A stretch of 25,937 nucleotides of DNA from Bacillota bacterium (GCA_017420625.1 JAFOIR010000265.1:1-25937), one strand, 5' to 3'; positions 1-10,801 are shown, counted from the stretch's first letter. A program made the numbers and translations. Notes: generated by a model not told the origin, from the sequence alone.

Positions 1-2
1 CC

Positions 3-740
3 AGCCCGAATGTCGTGCTCAATACCGCTGTAGCCGAATCACTGTGTCAGTTTGCCGATCAGCTGGACAAAGACATCGCTGCAGGCAAAGATCTGGAAGA
101 TGCATTGGATGAACTGATCCGAAAGGTCATCCGTGAGCATAAACGGATCATCTTCAATGGCAATAACTATTCCGACGAATGGAAACAGGAAGCGGAAAGA
201 AGAGGACTCAGTATTCTTCCAACGACAGCAGACGCCATGAAGGCTTATCTCAGCGAAAAGAATGTTGCACTTTTCTCCAAACATCGGATCTTCAGCGAAG
301 AAGAACTGAAATCGCGTTTTGAGATCTCGCTTGAAAACTACACCAAAACGATCCATATGGAAGCTTCCACAATGCTGGATATGGCGTATAAGGAAATCCT
401 TCCTGCTATCAGCCGCTATGTAGATCTGCTCTGTCAGACAGTGATCCATAAACAGTCTGCCGGACTTAATTTCAGCGGAACCGTCGTGTTCCATGAAGCC
501 AGACAGGCAGCCAGACTTTCGGAGGAATCCGAAGCGTGCTATCAGGCGCTGACAAAACTGGAAGAACAGATGGAAGAAGAGCAGAAGATCAGTGATATTC
601 AGGAAAAGGCCATGTTTTGCAAGGAACAGATCATTCCGCAGATGGAAAAGGTCCGTATTCATGCAGATCTGTGCGAAAAGATGACGGCGGAAGATCTGTG
701 GCCGTATCCGACCTACAGTAAACTGCTTTTCTACGTTTAG
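3..740 (+). CDS. glnN: Glutamine synthetase type III, C-terminal part (5' truncated by window edge)
   Basis: This is the C-terminal third of a type III glutamine synthetase, the large (about 700 aa) cytoplasmic enzyme that makes glutamine from glutamate, ammonia and ATP. The reading frame is open from base 3, before any start codon, so the gene begins outside the window; the GTG at 15 is an internal codon. The recognisable family signature is the run SPNVVLNTAVAESL at the edge, followed by EHKRIIFNGNNYSDEW (about residues 40-60 of the fragment) and TMLDMAYKEILPA, all characteristic of the GSIII C-terminal region. The last 80 residues are helical and charged, as usual for the family tail. The catalytic barrel residues lie outside the window and cannot be checked. 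The stop codon TAG forms part of the ribosome binding site of the next gene, so the two genes are probably cotranscribed. Family assignment is from remembered motifs. Confidence 0.9.
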   Translation, partial: SPNVVLNTAVAESLCQFADQLDKDIAAGKDLEDALDELIRKVIREHKRIIFNGNNYSDEWKQEAERRGLSILPTTADAMKAYLSEKNVALFSKHRIFSEEELKSRFEISLENYTKTIHMEASTMLDMAYKEILPAISRYVDLLCQTVIHKQSAGLNFSGTVVFHEARQAARLSEESEACYQALTKLEEQMEEEQKISDIQEKAMFCKEQIIPQMEKVRIHADLCEKMTAEDLWPYPTYSKLLFYV

Positions 741-749
741 GAGTTTTGA

Positions 750-1727
750 ATGGACTTTACAGGTATCAGCATTGCGCTGTTTAAACTGTTTTCACTGCTG
801 GTGATCGGGTTTTTCATCTATCGGAAGGGATTCGTGGATGAACACTTTAACCGAGGTCTTTCCTGGCTGGTGGTGAATATCACCAATCCGGCCCTGATCC
901 TCGGTTCTCTGGCATCAGCAGGAGATATTCCGCAGCAGACCGTGATGCGAATTGTCATCTACGGCATCGGTTTTTATCTGATGCTGCCGTTTCTGGCGAT
1001 TCTGATCGTTCGGATCTGCGGTATCCCCAAGGAGCAGCGGGGTACCGTTCAGTTGCTGGCGATCTTCTCCAATACAGGCTTTATGGCGATTCCGATCATG
1101 ATGACGCTCTTTGGTGATATGTCCGTCTTTATCATCAACATTATGAATCTGCCGTTCAACTTTCTGATCTATACCTATGGCGTATATCTGATTCAAAAAG
1201 ATATCCGGGAAAGAAAAAAGGCCCAGATAGAAGGCGCAGGGAAGACAGAGAAAGACAGCGGTGTGAAAATCGACTGGAAGTTGTTTTTTACTCCCGGTAT
1301 CGTGGCATCCTTTATTGCACTGATCCTGTACTTTCTGAAGATTCAGCTGCCGCAGATCGCAACAGAGACCTTTAAGTTTATTGGTGATACCACACCGCCG
1401 CTTACAATGCTTCTTTTAGGCACCGTCCTGGCAGAACAGCCGTTGAAAGGTGCTTTCTCGAATGTGCGGCTTAACATTGCCATGATCCTGAAGCTTTTTC
1501 TGATGCCGCTTCTGGGATTTGTGACCGCAAAACTTGTTTTTACCGATCCGGTGATCATTGCGATCACGGTATTGACTTATGCCATGCCCTGCGGTTCCAT
1601 GTGCGTGATGCTTTCGAAAAACTATAACGGCAATACAAAGACCGCCTCCAGTGGAGTTGTCTTTACGACGGTTTTGTCTCTGGCAACGATCCCGCTCGTC
1701 TATTTCTTATTGATGCTGGTTCTGTAG
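750..1727 (+). CDS. AEC-family (auxin efflux carrier-like) transporter
   Basis: An integral membrane protein of 325 aa, the usual length for the AEC family (PF03547). It shows about ten hydrophobic segments in two blocks, one over residues 1-150 and one over 175-325, separated by a charged cytoplasmic loop around residues 150-170 (ERKKAQIEGAGKTEKDSG). The motif NITNPALILGSLAS in the first block and the late segment TYAMPCGSMCVML resemble the conserved half-helix regions of AEC carriers. Family members move small organic anions such as malate, or auxin-like compounds in plants; the substrate cannot be read from the sequence. ATG at 750 follows TAGGAG, which overlaps the stop of the glutamine synthetase gene 9 bases upstream, so the two look cotranscribed. 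Linkage to glutamine synthetase hints at an organic or amino acid substrate, but that is weak inference. Confidence 0.85.
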   Translation: MDFTGISIALFKLFSLLVIGFFIYRKGFVDEHFNRGLSWLVVNITNPALILGSLASAGDIPQQTVMRIVIYGIGFYLMLPFLAILIVRICGIPKEQRGTVQLLAIFSNTGFMAIPIMMTLFGDMSVFIINIMNLPFNFLIYTYGVYLIQKDIRERKKAQIEGAGKTEKDSGVKIDWKLFFTPGIVASFIALILYFLKIQLPQIATETFKFIGDTTPPLTMLLLGTVLAEQPLKGAFSNVRLNIAMILKLFLMPLLGFVTAKLVFTDPVIIAITVLTYAMPCGSMCVMLSKNYNGNTKTASSGVVFTTVLSLATIPLVYFLLMLVL

Positions 1728-1743
1728 AAGGAGGGTTAAACGG

Positions 1744-2220
1744 ATGAAACTGACGACCATGTGTTATGTGGTCGGCCCGGATGGTGTGCTGATGCTGCAC
1801 CGGGTCAGCAAGAAAGTCGATATCAACAAAGGAAAATGGATCGGTATCGGCGGCAAATTTGAAAACGGAGAAAGCCCGAGAGACTGTGTGATTCGGGAGA
1901 TCCGCGAAGAGACAGGTCTTATCGCAAAGAATGTCCGGCTTGCAGCATTTGTCACCTTCAACTTTCTGGATCCGGATCCGGAGCTTGCGGATTGGGATAC
2001 CGAATATATGTTCGTTTTCGTTTGCGATGAATTCGAGGGAGAAGTTGATTACAGCTGCAATGAAGGAAACTTGGCCTGGGTACCGGAACGGGCACTTCCG
2101 ACGCTTCCCATGTGGGAAGGAGATGCACTTTTTATGGCACCTGTTCTTGGCGGTGCTCCGTTTTTCGCCATGAAAATGGTCTACCGCGGTGATGAACTGG
2201 TGAGCTGGGATCTGGAATAA
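1744..2220 (+). CDS. Nudix hydrolase (MutT / 8-oxo-dGTP diphosphatase type)
   Basis: A 158-aa cytoplasmic Nudix-fold protein. The complete Nudix box G-x5-E-x7-REUxEExGU spans residues 37-59, with G37, E43, R51, E52, E55, E56 and G58 all in place, so metal-dependent pyrophosphohydrolase activity is expected. The N-terminus (TTMCYVVGPDGVLMLHR) and the segment KGKWIGIGGKFE resemble MutT-like 8-oxo-dGTP diphosphatases that sanitise the nucleotide pool. Substrate assignment within the superfamily is unreliable, so dNTP cleaning is a best guess. The start ATG follows AAGGAGGG at good spacing and lies 16 bases after the transporter stop. A terminator closes the operon about 28 bases downstream. Confidence 0.88.
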   Translation: MKLTTMCYVVGPDGVLMLHRVSKKVDINKGKWIGIGGKFENGESPRDCVIREIREETGLIAKNVRLAAFVTFNFLDPDPELADWDTEYMFVFVCDEFEGEVDYSCNEGNLAWVPERALPTLPMWEGDALFMAPVLGGAPFFAMKMVYRGDELVSWDLE

Positions 2221-2247
2221 ACATTGAAACTGAAAGATCAAAAACAA

Positions 2248-2283
2248 ACCGCCTGTCCGAGGGCATAACCTTCGGCAGGCGGT
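2248..2283. terminator. Hairpin terminator between convergent genes
   Basis: The arms ACCGCCTG and CAGGCGGT pair perfectly, extended inward by CCGAGG with CCTTCGG (one bulge), around a 6-base loop. On the minus strand the stem is followed by a T-rich run (TTTGTTTTT), so it is best read as the terminator of the minus-strand IS remnant. It can also end the plus-strand Nudix operon, although the T tract there is weaker. Confidence 0.8.
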
Positions 2284-2309
2284 ATTTCATTTCTGGTTGA
2301 AGAGCAGGA

Positions 2310-2801
2310 TCATTGCTGTTCTTCGGAGCGGCGCTTTTCGGCTGCGTTGTGATGATAGTAGTAAGCACTGCGGTCAATCGAGGCAGCTTCCAGAAGTTCG
2401 TGCAGCGAATATTTGGAACGAAGCAGATCGATGATCTCCGTTTTTTCACGCTGTGAGATAGGCGTAAGAGTGAAAACCGGCTGCATCTGCTTGCGGCGCA
2501 CGATTTCCTGCAGAATATCCAGCGTCATCTGAGCTTTGCGAAGTTTTTCCTGAAGCTCATCCACTTGTTCTACAGATAGAATATCCGTGTGCTGTTCTGC
2601 TTCCTTTAATAGGGTCTCATCCTTATCCCGCTTCATCCGTGTCGCTTTTTTACGGGCTGTGGGATCCATTTCATAACGTTCCTGAATCCAGCCGTAAAGA
2701 CAGCGGCGGGTAGGATAACCTAAAATACGAATGGTACGATCGACGGAACCGACCTGATCATAGATACGAAGCGCTTCTGCTTTTTGAAAAGGAGAAAACA
2801 T
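2310..2801 (-). CDS. IS3-family transposase remnant (OrfA-like HTH, truncated before the DDE integrase domain)
   Basis: This 163-aa protein begins with a helix-turn-helix domain (residues about 5-45: KAEALRIYDQVGSVDRTIR and LGYPTRRCLYGWIQE) typical of OrfA of IS3-family elements. A charged linker and a leucine-rich helix at about 80-103 (DELQEKLRKAQMTLDILQEI) follow, as in the OrfA coiled coil. The end (REKTEIIDLLRSKYSLHELL ... SAYYYHH) matches the first residues of OrfB, which normally continues into the rve/DDE catalytic domain. Here the frame stops at 2310 and the catalytic domain is absent, so it cannot transpose on its own. GGAGG lies 6 bases before the ATG, and a TATAAT -10 is visible upstream. 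The intact frame could mean recent decay or a retained DNA-binding role. Confidence 0.75.
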   Translation of the reverse strand: MFSPFQKAEALRIYDQVGSVDRTIRILGYPTRRCLYGWIQERYEMDPTARKKATRMKRDKDETLLKEAEQHTDILSVEQVDELQEKLRKAQMTLDILQEIVRRKQMQPVFTLTPISQREKTEIIDLLRSKYSLHELLEAASIDRSAYYYHHNAAEKRRSEEQQ

Positions 2802-2887
2802 GGATAGCCTCCGACATATAAATATCTTTTGAGAATTAATGTCATTATATCAAAGAGACTGTCACAGTAGTGTCCTACCAAAAGTCA
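2310..2887 (-). mobile_element. Partial IS3-family insertion sequence with probable left end
   Basis: The OrfA-like reading frame plus about 85 bases upstream look like the left part of an IS3-family element. Read on the minus strand, the probable end begins at 2887 with TGACTTTTGGTAGGACAC, which opens with the TG dinucleotide usual for IS3 ends. A matching right inverted repeat was looked for between 2221 and 2310 and not seen, so the right side, including the integrase domain, is deleted. The promoter of the element is probably TATAAT at 2849-2844 (minus strand). The exact boundary is inference. Confidence 0.5.
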
Positions 2888-2896
2888 TAAAAGGAA

Positions 2897-2919
2897 AACA
2901 AAAATCAGGTATTTTTGTT
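2897..2919 (-). terminator. AT-rich inverted repeat spanning the response regulator stop; possible weak terminator
   Basis: AACAAAAAT and ATTTTTGTT form a perfect 9-bp AT-rich stem with a 5-base loop that contains part of the stop codon of the response regulator gene. On the minus strand it is followed by TTCCTTTT. A stem this AT-rich is only marginally stable, so terminator function is uncertain. Confidence 0.35.
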
Positions 2920-3714
2920 CAAACGCTCTTTCTTTTCTTCGAGTAAGGCAATTCGCCATTCCGACCAACTGTACTGGATCATGTACTCTCCGTCAAAAGC
3001 ATCGGGAGAAAGTTTTCCATCCAGATAATCGAAATAGTCACAGGACACCATTGTACGGTCGATACCAAGAAGGCCGCGGCGCTGAATCAGGATCGATTCT
3101 GCGTGATGCTCCTTTAATACTTTTTTCAGATCGGAGCGAAGATTGCGAAGATACGAGCTGTGACGGAAACTTCCTTCGGAGTCTTCCCAAAGAGCATCCA
3201 TAATGCTGCCGCTGGTACATAAAGAACCATTTCGGTCGATCAAAAAAGCAAGCAGTTCACGGGTCTTGGCATAGCCAAAAGTGATCGGCTGATCTTTGTC
3301 GAACACCTCGAATTCTCCGAATGTCCGAAAACGCAGAGTATATTTTTTGTCATCTGTCTTTTCGTAACGAAGATGCTGCAGTTCTGTCTGAACTTTTGCC
3401 GGTGTGATCGGTTTCGTGATATAACCGCTCGCATGAAGACGAAAAGCATCCGGCATATATTCCTGGTATCCAGTCGCGAAGATGATGTTGATTTTCGGAT
3501 TTTTTTTCAGCAGTTCTGAAGCAGTTTCGATCCCGCTCATATCTCTCATCTCGATATCCAAAAATGCAATGTCCGGTATATCGCGGGAGGCATACCTCAG
3601 TGCGTCCCGGGCAGATTGAAAGGCATGCAGATCCGCTTCGGGACAAGCCTTGCGGATGGCGTCCGTCAAGCCTTCCAGAGAAAGTGCTTCATCATCGATA
3701 GCTAAGATTTTCAT
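2905..3714 (-). CDS. Response regulator with SARP/OmpR-like winged-helix output domain
   Basis: A 269-aa two-component regulator. The receiver domain (1-120) has the acidic pair D7/D8, the phosphoacceptor D53 in FLDIEM, T81 and K101 in the TKP motif, so all switch residues are present. The output region (about 123-220) starts RFRTFGEFEVFDKDQPI and contains KTRELLAFLIDRNGSLC and IMDALWED, the pattern of the winged-helix domain found in SARP-type activators, not a LytTR domain. The C-terminal 45 residues resemble the start of a bacterial transcriptional activator (BTAD) region but are too short for the full domain. The ATG overlaps the stop of the kinase gene by 4 bases (ATGA), giving a coupled pair. 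It presumably binds DNA near the divergent beta-galactosidase promoter or elsewhere; the target is inference. Confidence 0.88.
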   Translation of the reverse strand: MKILAIDDEALSLEGLTDAIRKACPEADLHAFQSARDALRYASRDIPDIAFLDIEMRDMSGIETASELLKKNPKINIIFATGYQEYMPDAFRLHASGYITKPITPAKVQTELQHLRYEKTDDKKYTLRFRTFGEFEVFDKDQPITFGYAKTRELLAFLIDRNGSLCTSGSIMDALWEDSEGSFRHSSYLRNLRSDLKKVLKEHHAESILIQRRGLLGIDRTMVSCDYFDYLDGKLSPDAFDGEYMIQYSWSEWRIALLEEKKERLNKNT

Positions 3715-4967
3715 GCTTTTTTTCTCCTGATGGTGATGGTGACCGTTGTTCCGCTTCCGGGTGAAGAGCTCAGATCAAGATCCCCGTGAACCTGCTCCAG
3801 TCTCTTCTTGACATTGGCAAGACCGATATGGGATTCATCCAGGTCATTAAGGAGCGAAGGATCAAAACCTGTCCCGTCATCCATGACTTTGATATACCCG
3901 CTGGACTCATCAGCCAAAGTTTCGATGATGACAGTTCCGCCATCCTTCTTTTTGCCCAGTCCGTGCTTGACGGCATTTTCAACGATTGGCTGGACAGAAA
4001 GCGGCGGCACCAGAAATCCATGTGCGTTCAAGCGGTATTCTATATTCAGATGATCACCAAAGCGGATTTTTTCCAATGCAAGATAATGCTGGACATGCTC
4101 CATCTCCTGATCGATCGTGATCAGCGGCTTGGAAACATTGCCCATGTTCGCACGCAGATATTCAGAAAAATCACTGATCGCTTCCTGCGCTCTCATTGGA
4201 TCCTTTCCGCAGAGCACATAAATGGAGTTCAGTGTATTATAGAGGAAATGAGGCCGGATCTGACTGAGCATGATCGTGTTGGCATTTCGAGCCAGTTCCA
4301 GCTGCTGATCCTTGATCCGATAAGCCTGTTTAAGGTGAACGAATCCATAGACCAGCAGAAGGGAAAGGGTAGAAGAAAGGGCCAGCGATCGAATCTCCGG
4401 GAATGTTGATCGGATGATCATTCCGATGATTGGAACGACCAGTACGATCATCATGACGATCCGATCACTCTTGTCCATTCTGCTGCGGCATCGGCTAAAC
4501 ATCATTGCTGTCAGAATCGGCACTGTGATGCCGCCGTAGCGTGAGCCGAACCACAGGATAGAGCGGAATGCCTGGCTAAGTGGAAGCTTCTCGCAGACAG
4601 AATAGGCAATCCAGATAAACGTACAGAGAAGATAAATCGGAATACTGGCTATCAGAAGTTTTCTATCGACAGAAAGGTTCTGCGAGAAAGCTTCCATAAG
4701 ATAGACGAGAAACTCGTAATAGATTGCATAGAAGCACAGGTGGTGAATGGATTTAAGCAGGAGGACCCAACTGTTGTCGGAATGAGTTTTTTGTATGATC
4801 AGCTCACCCAAAGGATAGGAAATCAGCATTACAAGATTCAACAGCATCATAAGCAGCAGCGGCTGCGGAACGTGAGAATCGATTCGTTTTTCCATAGAAC
4901 TGCTGATCAGCAGAATCCATATGATGATCGTACTGAACAGATGCAATGCTATGTTTACCGGAACCAT
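3711..4967 (-). CDS. Membrane sensor histidine kinase, LytS/YesM-like (PF06580 type)
   Basis: A membrane-bound histidine kinase of 418 aa if started at 4967. Residues 1-205 hold about six hydrophobic segments. The PF06580-type phosphoacceptor motif QIRPHFLYNTLNS follows, with H240. The ATPase domain (about 315-415) has the N box VENAVKHG (N331), DDGTGFDP and HIGLANVKKRL. An upstream in-frame ATG at 5030 would add 21 residues, but its leader is only purine-rich, whereas ATG 4967 has AAGGAG at 9-10 bases spacing and gives a normal membrane N-terminus; 4967 is therefore preferred. The gene overlaps its response regulator by 4 bases. It diverges from the GH2 beta-galactosidase operon with a short gap, suggesting it may sense a sugar-related or cell-envelope signal; no extracellular ligand domain is evident. 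Confidence 0.88.
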   Translation of the reverse strand: MVPVNIALHLFSTIIIWILLISSSMEKRIDSHVPQPLLLMMLLNLVMLISYPLGELIIQKTHSDNSWVLLLKSIHHLCFYAIYYEFLVYLMEAFSQNLSVDRKLLIASIPIYLLCTFIWIAYSVCEKLPLSQAFRSILWFGSRYGGITVPILTAMMFSRCRSRMDKSDRIVMMIVLVVPIIGMIIRSTFPEIRSLALSSTLSLLLVYGFVHLKQAYRIKDQQLELARNANTIMLSQIRPHFLYNTLNSIYVLCGKDPMRAQEAISDFSEYLRANMGNVSKPLITIDQEMEHVQHYLALEKIRFGDHLNIEYRLNAHGFLVPPLSVQPIVENAVKHGLGKKKDGGTVIIETLADESSGYIKVMDDGTGFDPSLLNDLDESHIGLANVKKRLEQVHGDLDLSSSPGSGTTVTITIRRKKA

Positions 4968-5051
4968 CGGACGGATCTCCTTTCGTTTGACTGTCCATCT
5001 ATCATAGGTCATCCAAAGTAAAAAGTCCATCTTTTTTTTCCAATTCTGACA

Positions 5052-5060
5052 TGATATAAT
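5052..5060 (+). promoter_or_regulatory. Extended -10 promoter of the beta-galactosidase operon
   Basis: TGATATAAT is a perfect TATAAT (5055-5060) preceded by the TGn extended -10 element. The -35 position is occupied by a T-rich run with little match to TTGACA, as tolerated for extended -10 promoters. Transcription would start near 5067, leaving a leader of about 25 bases with AAGGGAG as ribosome binding site before ATG 5092. The weak -35 suggests activation, possibly by the divergent regulator; no clear operator repeat was recognised. Confidence 0.6.
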
Positions 5061-5076
5061 CGCATCAATGACATGA

Positions 5077-8127
<3,051 letters not shown>

Positions 8128-8148
8128 GCCGGAAAAGAGGCTGAGAAG

Positions 8149-9150
8149 ATGAAACTGTTTACCGAAGACGGACGTTTTCTGAAAGGTAATCTGCACGCGC
8201 ATACCACGATCTCGGATGGACGGGTGAGCGCATCAGAAAGCATCCGCCGTTATCGGGAGGCCGGATATGATTTTCTGGCTATTACGGATCACCGGAAGCG
8301 ATTCGGCGGTTATATCGAAACATCAGAAGGGCGCATTCTTTGCGCATCTGAAGCGCAGGACCGGGTGCTTGCAGATGGAGATACGGTAGAAGAGGCACTT
8401 TTCGGACAGGAAGACTATCGTTTCCTGGTGATTCCATCAACCGAATTCGACCGGAACTTTATTAAAGAGGCTCCGGAACATGCCTATCATATTACCGGGG
8501 TGGGACTGAAGTGTTTTATCCCGCAGACGAATGAATGGACTCCGCAGCAGATCGTGGATGCGATCCATGAAGAAGGTGGATTTGCCACGCTCGCGCATCC
8601 GATCTGGTCTTTGATGACCTTTGAAGAATGTCTGGCACTTCAGAATTATGATGCGACAGAGATCTACAATACGGTTTCAGAAGTATACAGCGGCAGAGGA
8701 TTCTCTGATCTGTATGTGGATATGATGGCCTCCCGCGGCCGGTATGTGCTTCTGACCGCCGTGGATGACACTCATTACTATGACCGGGATCCATTCGGCG
8801 GTTATGTGATGGTGCAGGCACAGAAGAACAACTGGCCGTCTATCCATCAGGCACTTCTGGAAGGAAGATTCTACAGTTCTCAGGGACCAAGGATCGAACA
8901 GATCGAGAAGACCGGAGGAGATGGATCCGGTGATCCTATGACCGTTTCCGTTCGCATGTCGCCGGTCGTTTCGATCCGGTTTATGACCAATGCACTGTAC
9001 AACGGACATCGCACTGCTTATCCGGCATTAGGAGAGAAGTATCTGACCGAGGCATCCTACACGCTCACGGATTCCGAACGGTTTGTGCGGATCGAAGGGC
9101 GGGATGAAGACGGACGTGTCTGCTGGTCCAACCTGATCGTCAAAGAATGA
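8149..9150 (+). CDS. PHP-domain metal-dependent phosphoesterase/hydrolase (CehA/McbA-like)
   Basis: A 333-aa cytoplasmic protein with a PHP fold. The metal ligands typical of the family are visible: H16 and H18 in NLHAHTTISDG, D23, and H48 in LAITDH; later candidates are E in PSTEFDR and H in TLAHPIWS. The N-terminus most resembles CehA-like PHP hydrolases that act alone, rather than DNA polymerase or histidinol-phosphatase PHP domains, and the C-terminal 100 residues form an additional beta-rich segment. Substrates of this group are mostly phosphate esters or carbamates and cannot be predicted here. It lies 21 bases after the beta-galactosidase and its TGA overlaps an ATG of the next frame, so it is in the same operon. 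Its link to galactoside use is unexplained. Confidence 0.8.
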   Translation: MKLFTEDGRFLKGNLHAHTTISDGRVSASESIRRYREAGYDFLAITDHRKRFGGYIETSEGRILCASEAQDRVLADGDTVEEALFGQEDYRFLVIPSTEFDRNFIKEAPEHAYHITGVGLKCFIPQTNEWTPQQIVDAIHEEGGFATLAHPIWSLMTFEECLALQNYDATEIYNTVSEVYSGRGFSDLYVDMMASRGRYVLLTAVDDTHYYDRDPFGGYVMVQAQKNNWPSIHQALLEGRFYSSQGPRIEQIEKTGGDGSGDPMTVSVRMSPVVSIRFMTNALYNGHRTAYPALGEKYLTEASYTLTDSERFVRIEGRDEDGRVCWSNLIVKE

Positions 9151-9167
9151 ATGAGGAGGATTTTTCC

Positions 9168-10367
9168 ATGAAATTTGATTTTACGACCAAACCTGATCGT
9201 CACGGCAAGGATTCCATCGCGGTCGATCCGTTCCCGGGACTTTTCCCGGAAACCAGGGAAGGCTTTTCACAGATCCCGATGTGGGTTGCTGATATGAACT
9301 TCGTCTGCCTTCCTACGATTCAGGAAGCCATGATCGAAAGAGCGAAACACCCCGCATTCGGCTATTTTGCCAAGAGTGACGCTTACTTTGATTCGATCAT
9401 CCGCTGGCAGACGATAAGAAATGACGTCAAAGGACTGGAAAAGAAGCATATCGGATATGAGAACGGCGTACTCGGTGGTGTAGTCTGTGCGCTCAATGTC
9501 TTCTGCTCCAAAGGAGATAAAGTCCTTCTGCATTCTCCGACCTATGTTGGCTTTACCGGTGCACTCGGCAACAACGGGTATGATATGGTGCTTTCACCGC
9601 TGGTTCTGGATGAAAACGGCATCTGGCGTATGGATTTCGAAGATATGGAGAAGAAACTGAAAGAGCAGCACATTCATGCCGCCGTTTTCTGCAGCCCGCA
9701 TAATCCCTGTGGACGCGTTTGGGAAAAATGGGAAATCGAGAAGGCCATGGAGCTGTTCAGAAAATACGATGTGTATGTGGTTTCTGATGAGATCTGGTCG
9801 GATATCATTCTGAACGGGAACAAGCATATTCCGACTCAGTCTGTTTCCGAGGATGCCCGTATGCGGACCGTGGCACTGTATGCACCGTCCAAGACCTTTA
9901 ATCTGGCCGGATTGGTAGGTTCCTATCATATTGTCTACAATGACTGGATCCATGATCGGATGAACAAGGAAGCATCGCTCTGCCATTATAACTCCATGAA
10001 CGTACTGTCGATGCATGCATTGATCGGTGCCTATCAGGACGAAGGATATGTATGGGTGGATGAACTAAGGGAGGTACTCTCTGAAAACATCAATTATGCC
10101 TGTGATTATATCCGGGATCATTTTAAGGGAGTGACCCTTTCCAAACCGGAAGGCACTTATATGCTGTTCCTTGACTGCACAGAATGGTGCAAAGAACATG
10201 GAATGGACATCGAAGACCTTCAGAAGAAAGGCCAGGAATACGGCATTCTCTGGCAGGATGGAAGAGCTTTCCATGGCCCGTGCCATATTCGCATGAATCT
10301 GGCTTTGCCGACCGCGTATATTCATGAAGCGTTCGAACGGCTGGATCAATATGTATTCAACGCATGA
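9168..10367 (+). CDS. patB: PLP-dependent C-S lyase / aminotransferase, MalY/PatB family
   Basis: A 399-aa fold-type I PLP enzyme of the MalY/PatB group, which usually cleaves cystathionine or cysteine conjugates to pyruvate, ammonia and a thiol. Diagnostic features are the N-terminal IPMWVADMNF, the PLP-binding segments PHNPCGRVW and VVSDEIWSDI, and the Schiff-base lysine K242 in APSKTFNLAGL. The C-terminal domain includes an arginine in HIRMNLALP that normally binds the substrate carboxylate. An in-frame ATG at 9147 would overlap the PHP gene, but ATG 9168 sits 8 bases after GAGGAGG and is the better start. In some species MalY also modulates sugar regulators, which is interesting beside a beta-galactosidase, but that role here is speculative. 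A strong terminator follows 36 bases downstream. Confidence 0.88.
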   Translation: MKFDFTTKPDRHGKDSIAVDPFPGLFPETREGFSQIPMWVADMNFVCLPTIQEAMIERAKHPAFGYFAKSDAYFDSIIRWQTIRNDVKGLEKKHIGYENGVLGGVVCALNVFCSKGDKVLLHSPTYVGFTGALGNNGYDMVLSPLVLDENGIWRMDFEDMEKKLKEQHIHAAVFCSPHNPCGRVWEKWEIEKAMELFRKYDVYVVSDEIWSDIILNGNKHIPTQSVSEDARMRTVALYAPSKTFNLAGLVGSYHIVYNDWIHDRMNKEASLCHYNSMNVLSMHALIGAYQDEGYVWVDELREVLSENINYACDYIRDHFKGVTLSKPEGTYMLFLDCTEWCKEHGMDIEDLQKKGQEYGILWQDGRAFHGPCHIRMNLALPTAYIHEAFERLDQYVFNA

Positions 10368-10403
10368 GATCTGCCCATGAAGTGAGATGCTGCTGAAAAA
10401 AAC

Positions 10404-10434
10404 AAGAACCGGACTTTTTGACAGTCCGGTTCTT
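10404..10434 (+). terminator. Intrinsic terminator of the beta-galactosidase operon
   Basis: AAGAACCGGACT and AGTCCGGTTCTT form a perfect 12-bp stem with a 7-base loop, ending in TTCTTTTC. It lies 36 bases after the PatB-like stop. The A-rich sequence before the stem lets it also work on the minus strand for the convergent TSCPD gene. Confidence 0.9.
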
Positions 10435-10468
10435 TTCATGAATAAGGAGTGATTGCTGACAGGAGAGA

Positions 10469-10717
10469 TCAGCCTTTGGCCAGTGCAGCCTCCAGAGCTC
10501 TTGCAAGCTGATCGGGGCAGGAAGTAGACTTGAAGCCACAGGTATTGCCCTTCAGAAGATCGATGAGATGCTGTGCATCCTGACCTTCCACGAGTTTGCT
10601 GATGCCTTTGAGGTTGCCGTTGCAGCCGCCGTCAAAGGAAACATTATATACTTTTCCATCCTTCAGATCGAAGTGGATCATCTGGGAACAGGTCCCTTGT
10701 GTTTTGTAAGAATACAT
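10469..10717 (-). CDS. TSCPD-domain small protein (TIGR03905-like)
   Basis: An 82-aa protein made of a single TSCPD domain, the size of the TIGR03905 family. The family cysteines are present: C10 in GTCSQ, C32 in GGCNGN, C60 in NTCGF and C67 in TSCPDQL. The motif resembles the C-terminal zinc-binding tail of some ribonucleotide reductases, but these stand-alone proteins have no established function; metal binding is the usual suggestion. AGAGGA lies 6-7 bases before the ATG. It is a single-gene unit, convergent to the PatB operon and divergent from the esterase gene, with its own extended -10 promoter. Confidence 0.9.
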   Translation of the reverse strand: MYSYKTQGTCSQMIHFDLKDGKVYNVSFDGGCNGNLKGISKLVEGQDAQHLIDLLKGNTCGFKSTSCPDQLARALEAALAKG

Positions 10718-10750
10718 GGTTTTTCCTCTTTCTACTACTAATCTTAAATT

Positions 10751-10779
10751 ATTATAGCAGAAAGAAAAAGACTATGCAA
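10751..10779 (-). promoter_or_regulatory. Promoter of the TSCPD gene
   Basis: On the minus strand TTGCAT (10779-10774) and TATAAT (10756-10751) are 17 bases apart, with TGC just before TATAAT giving an extended -10. The -35 hexamer overlaps the -35 position of the divergent esterase promoter. Confidence 0.6.
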
Positions 10780-10801
10780 CCGACGAAACGTCTGGTATAA
10801 T
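10773..10801 (+). promoter_or_regulatory. Promoter of the esterase/SPT-like operon
   Basis: A perfect TATAAT at 10796-10801 is preceded by TGG (extended -10). The -35 position with a 17-base spacer is 10773-10778 (TATGCA, weak), shared by one-base offset with the divergent TSCPD promoter. The ribosome binding site CAGGAGG is at about 10835-10841. Confidence 0.6.

Noticed and set aside
4968..5030. Upstream ATG at 5030 as the histidine kinase start
   Set aside because: The ATG at 4967 has a much better ribosome binding site and removes a hydrophilic extension not expected before the first membrane helix.
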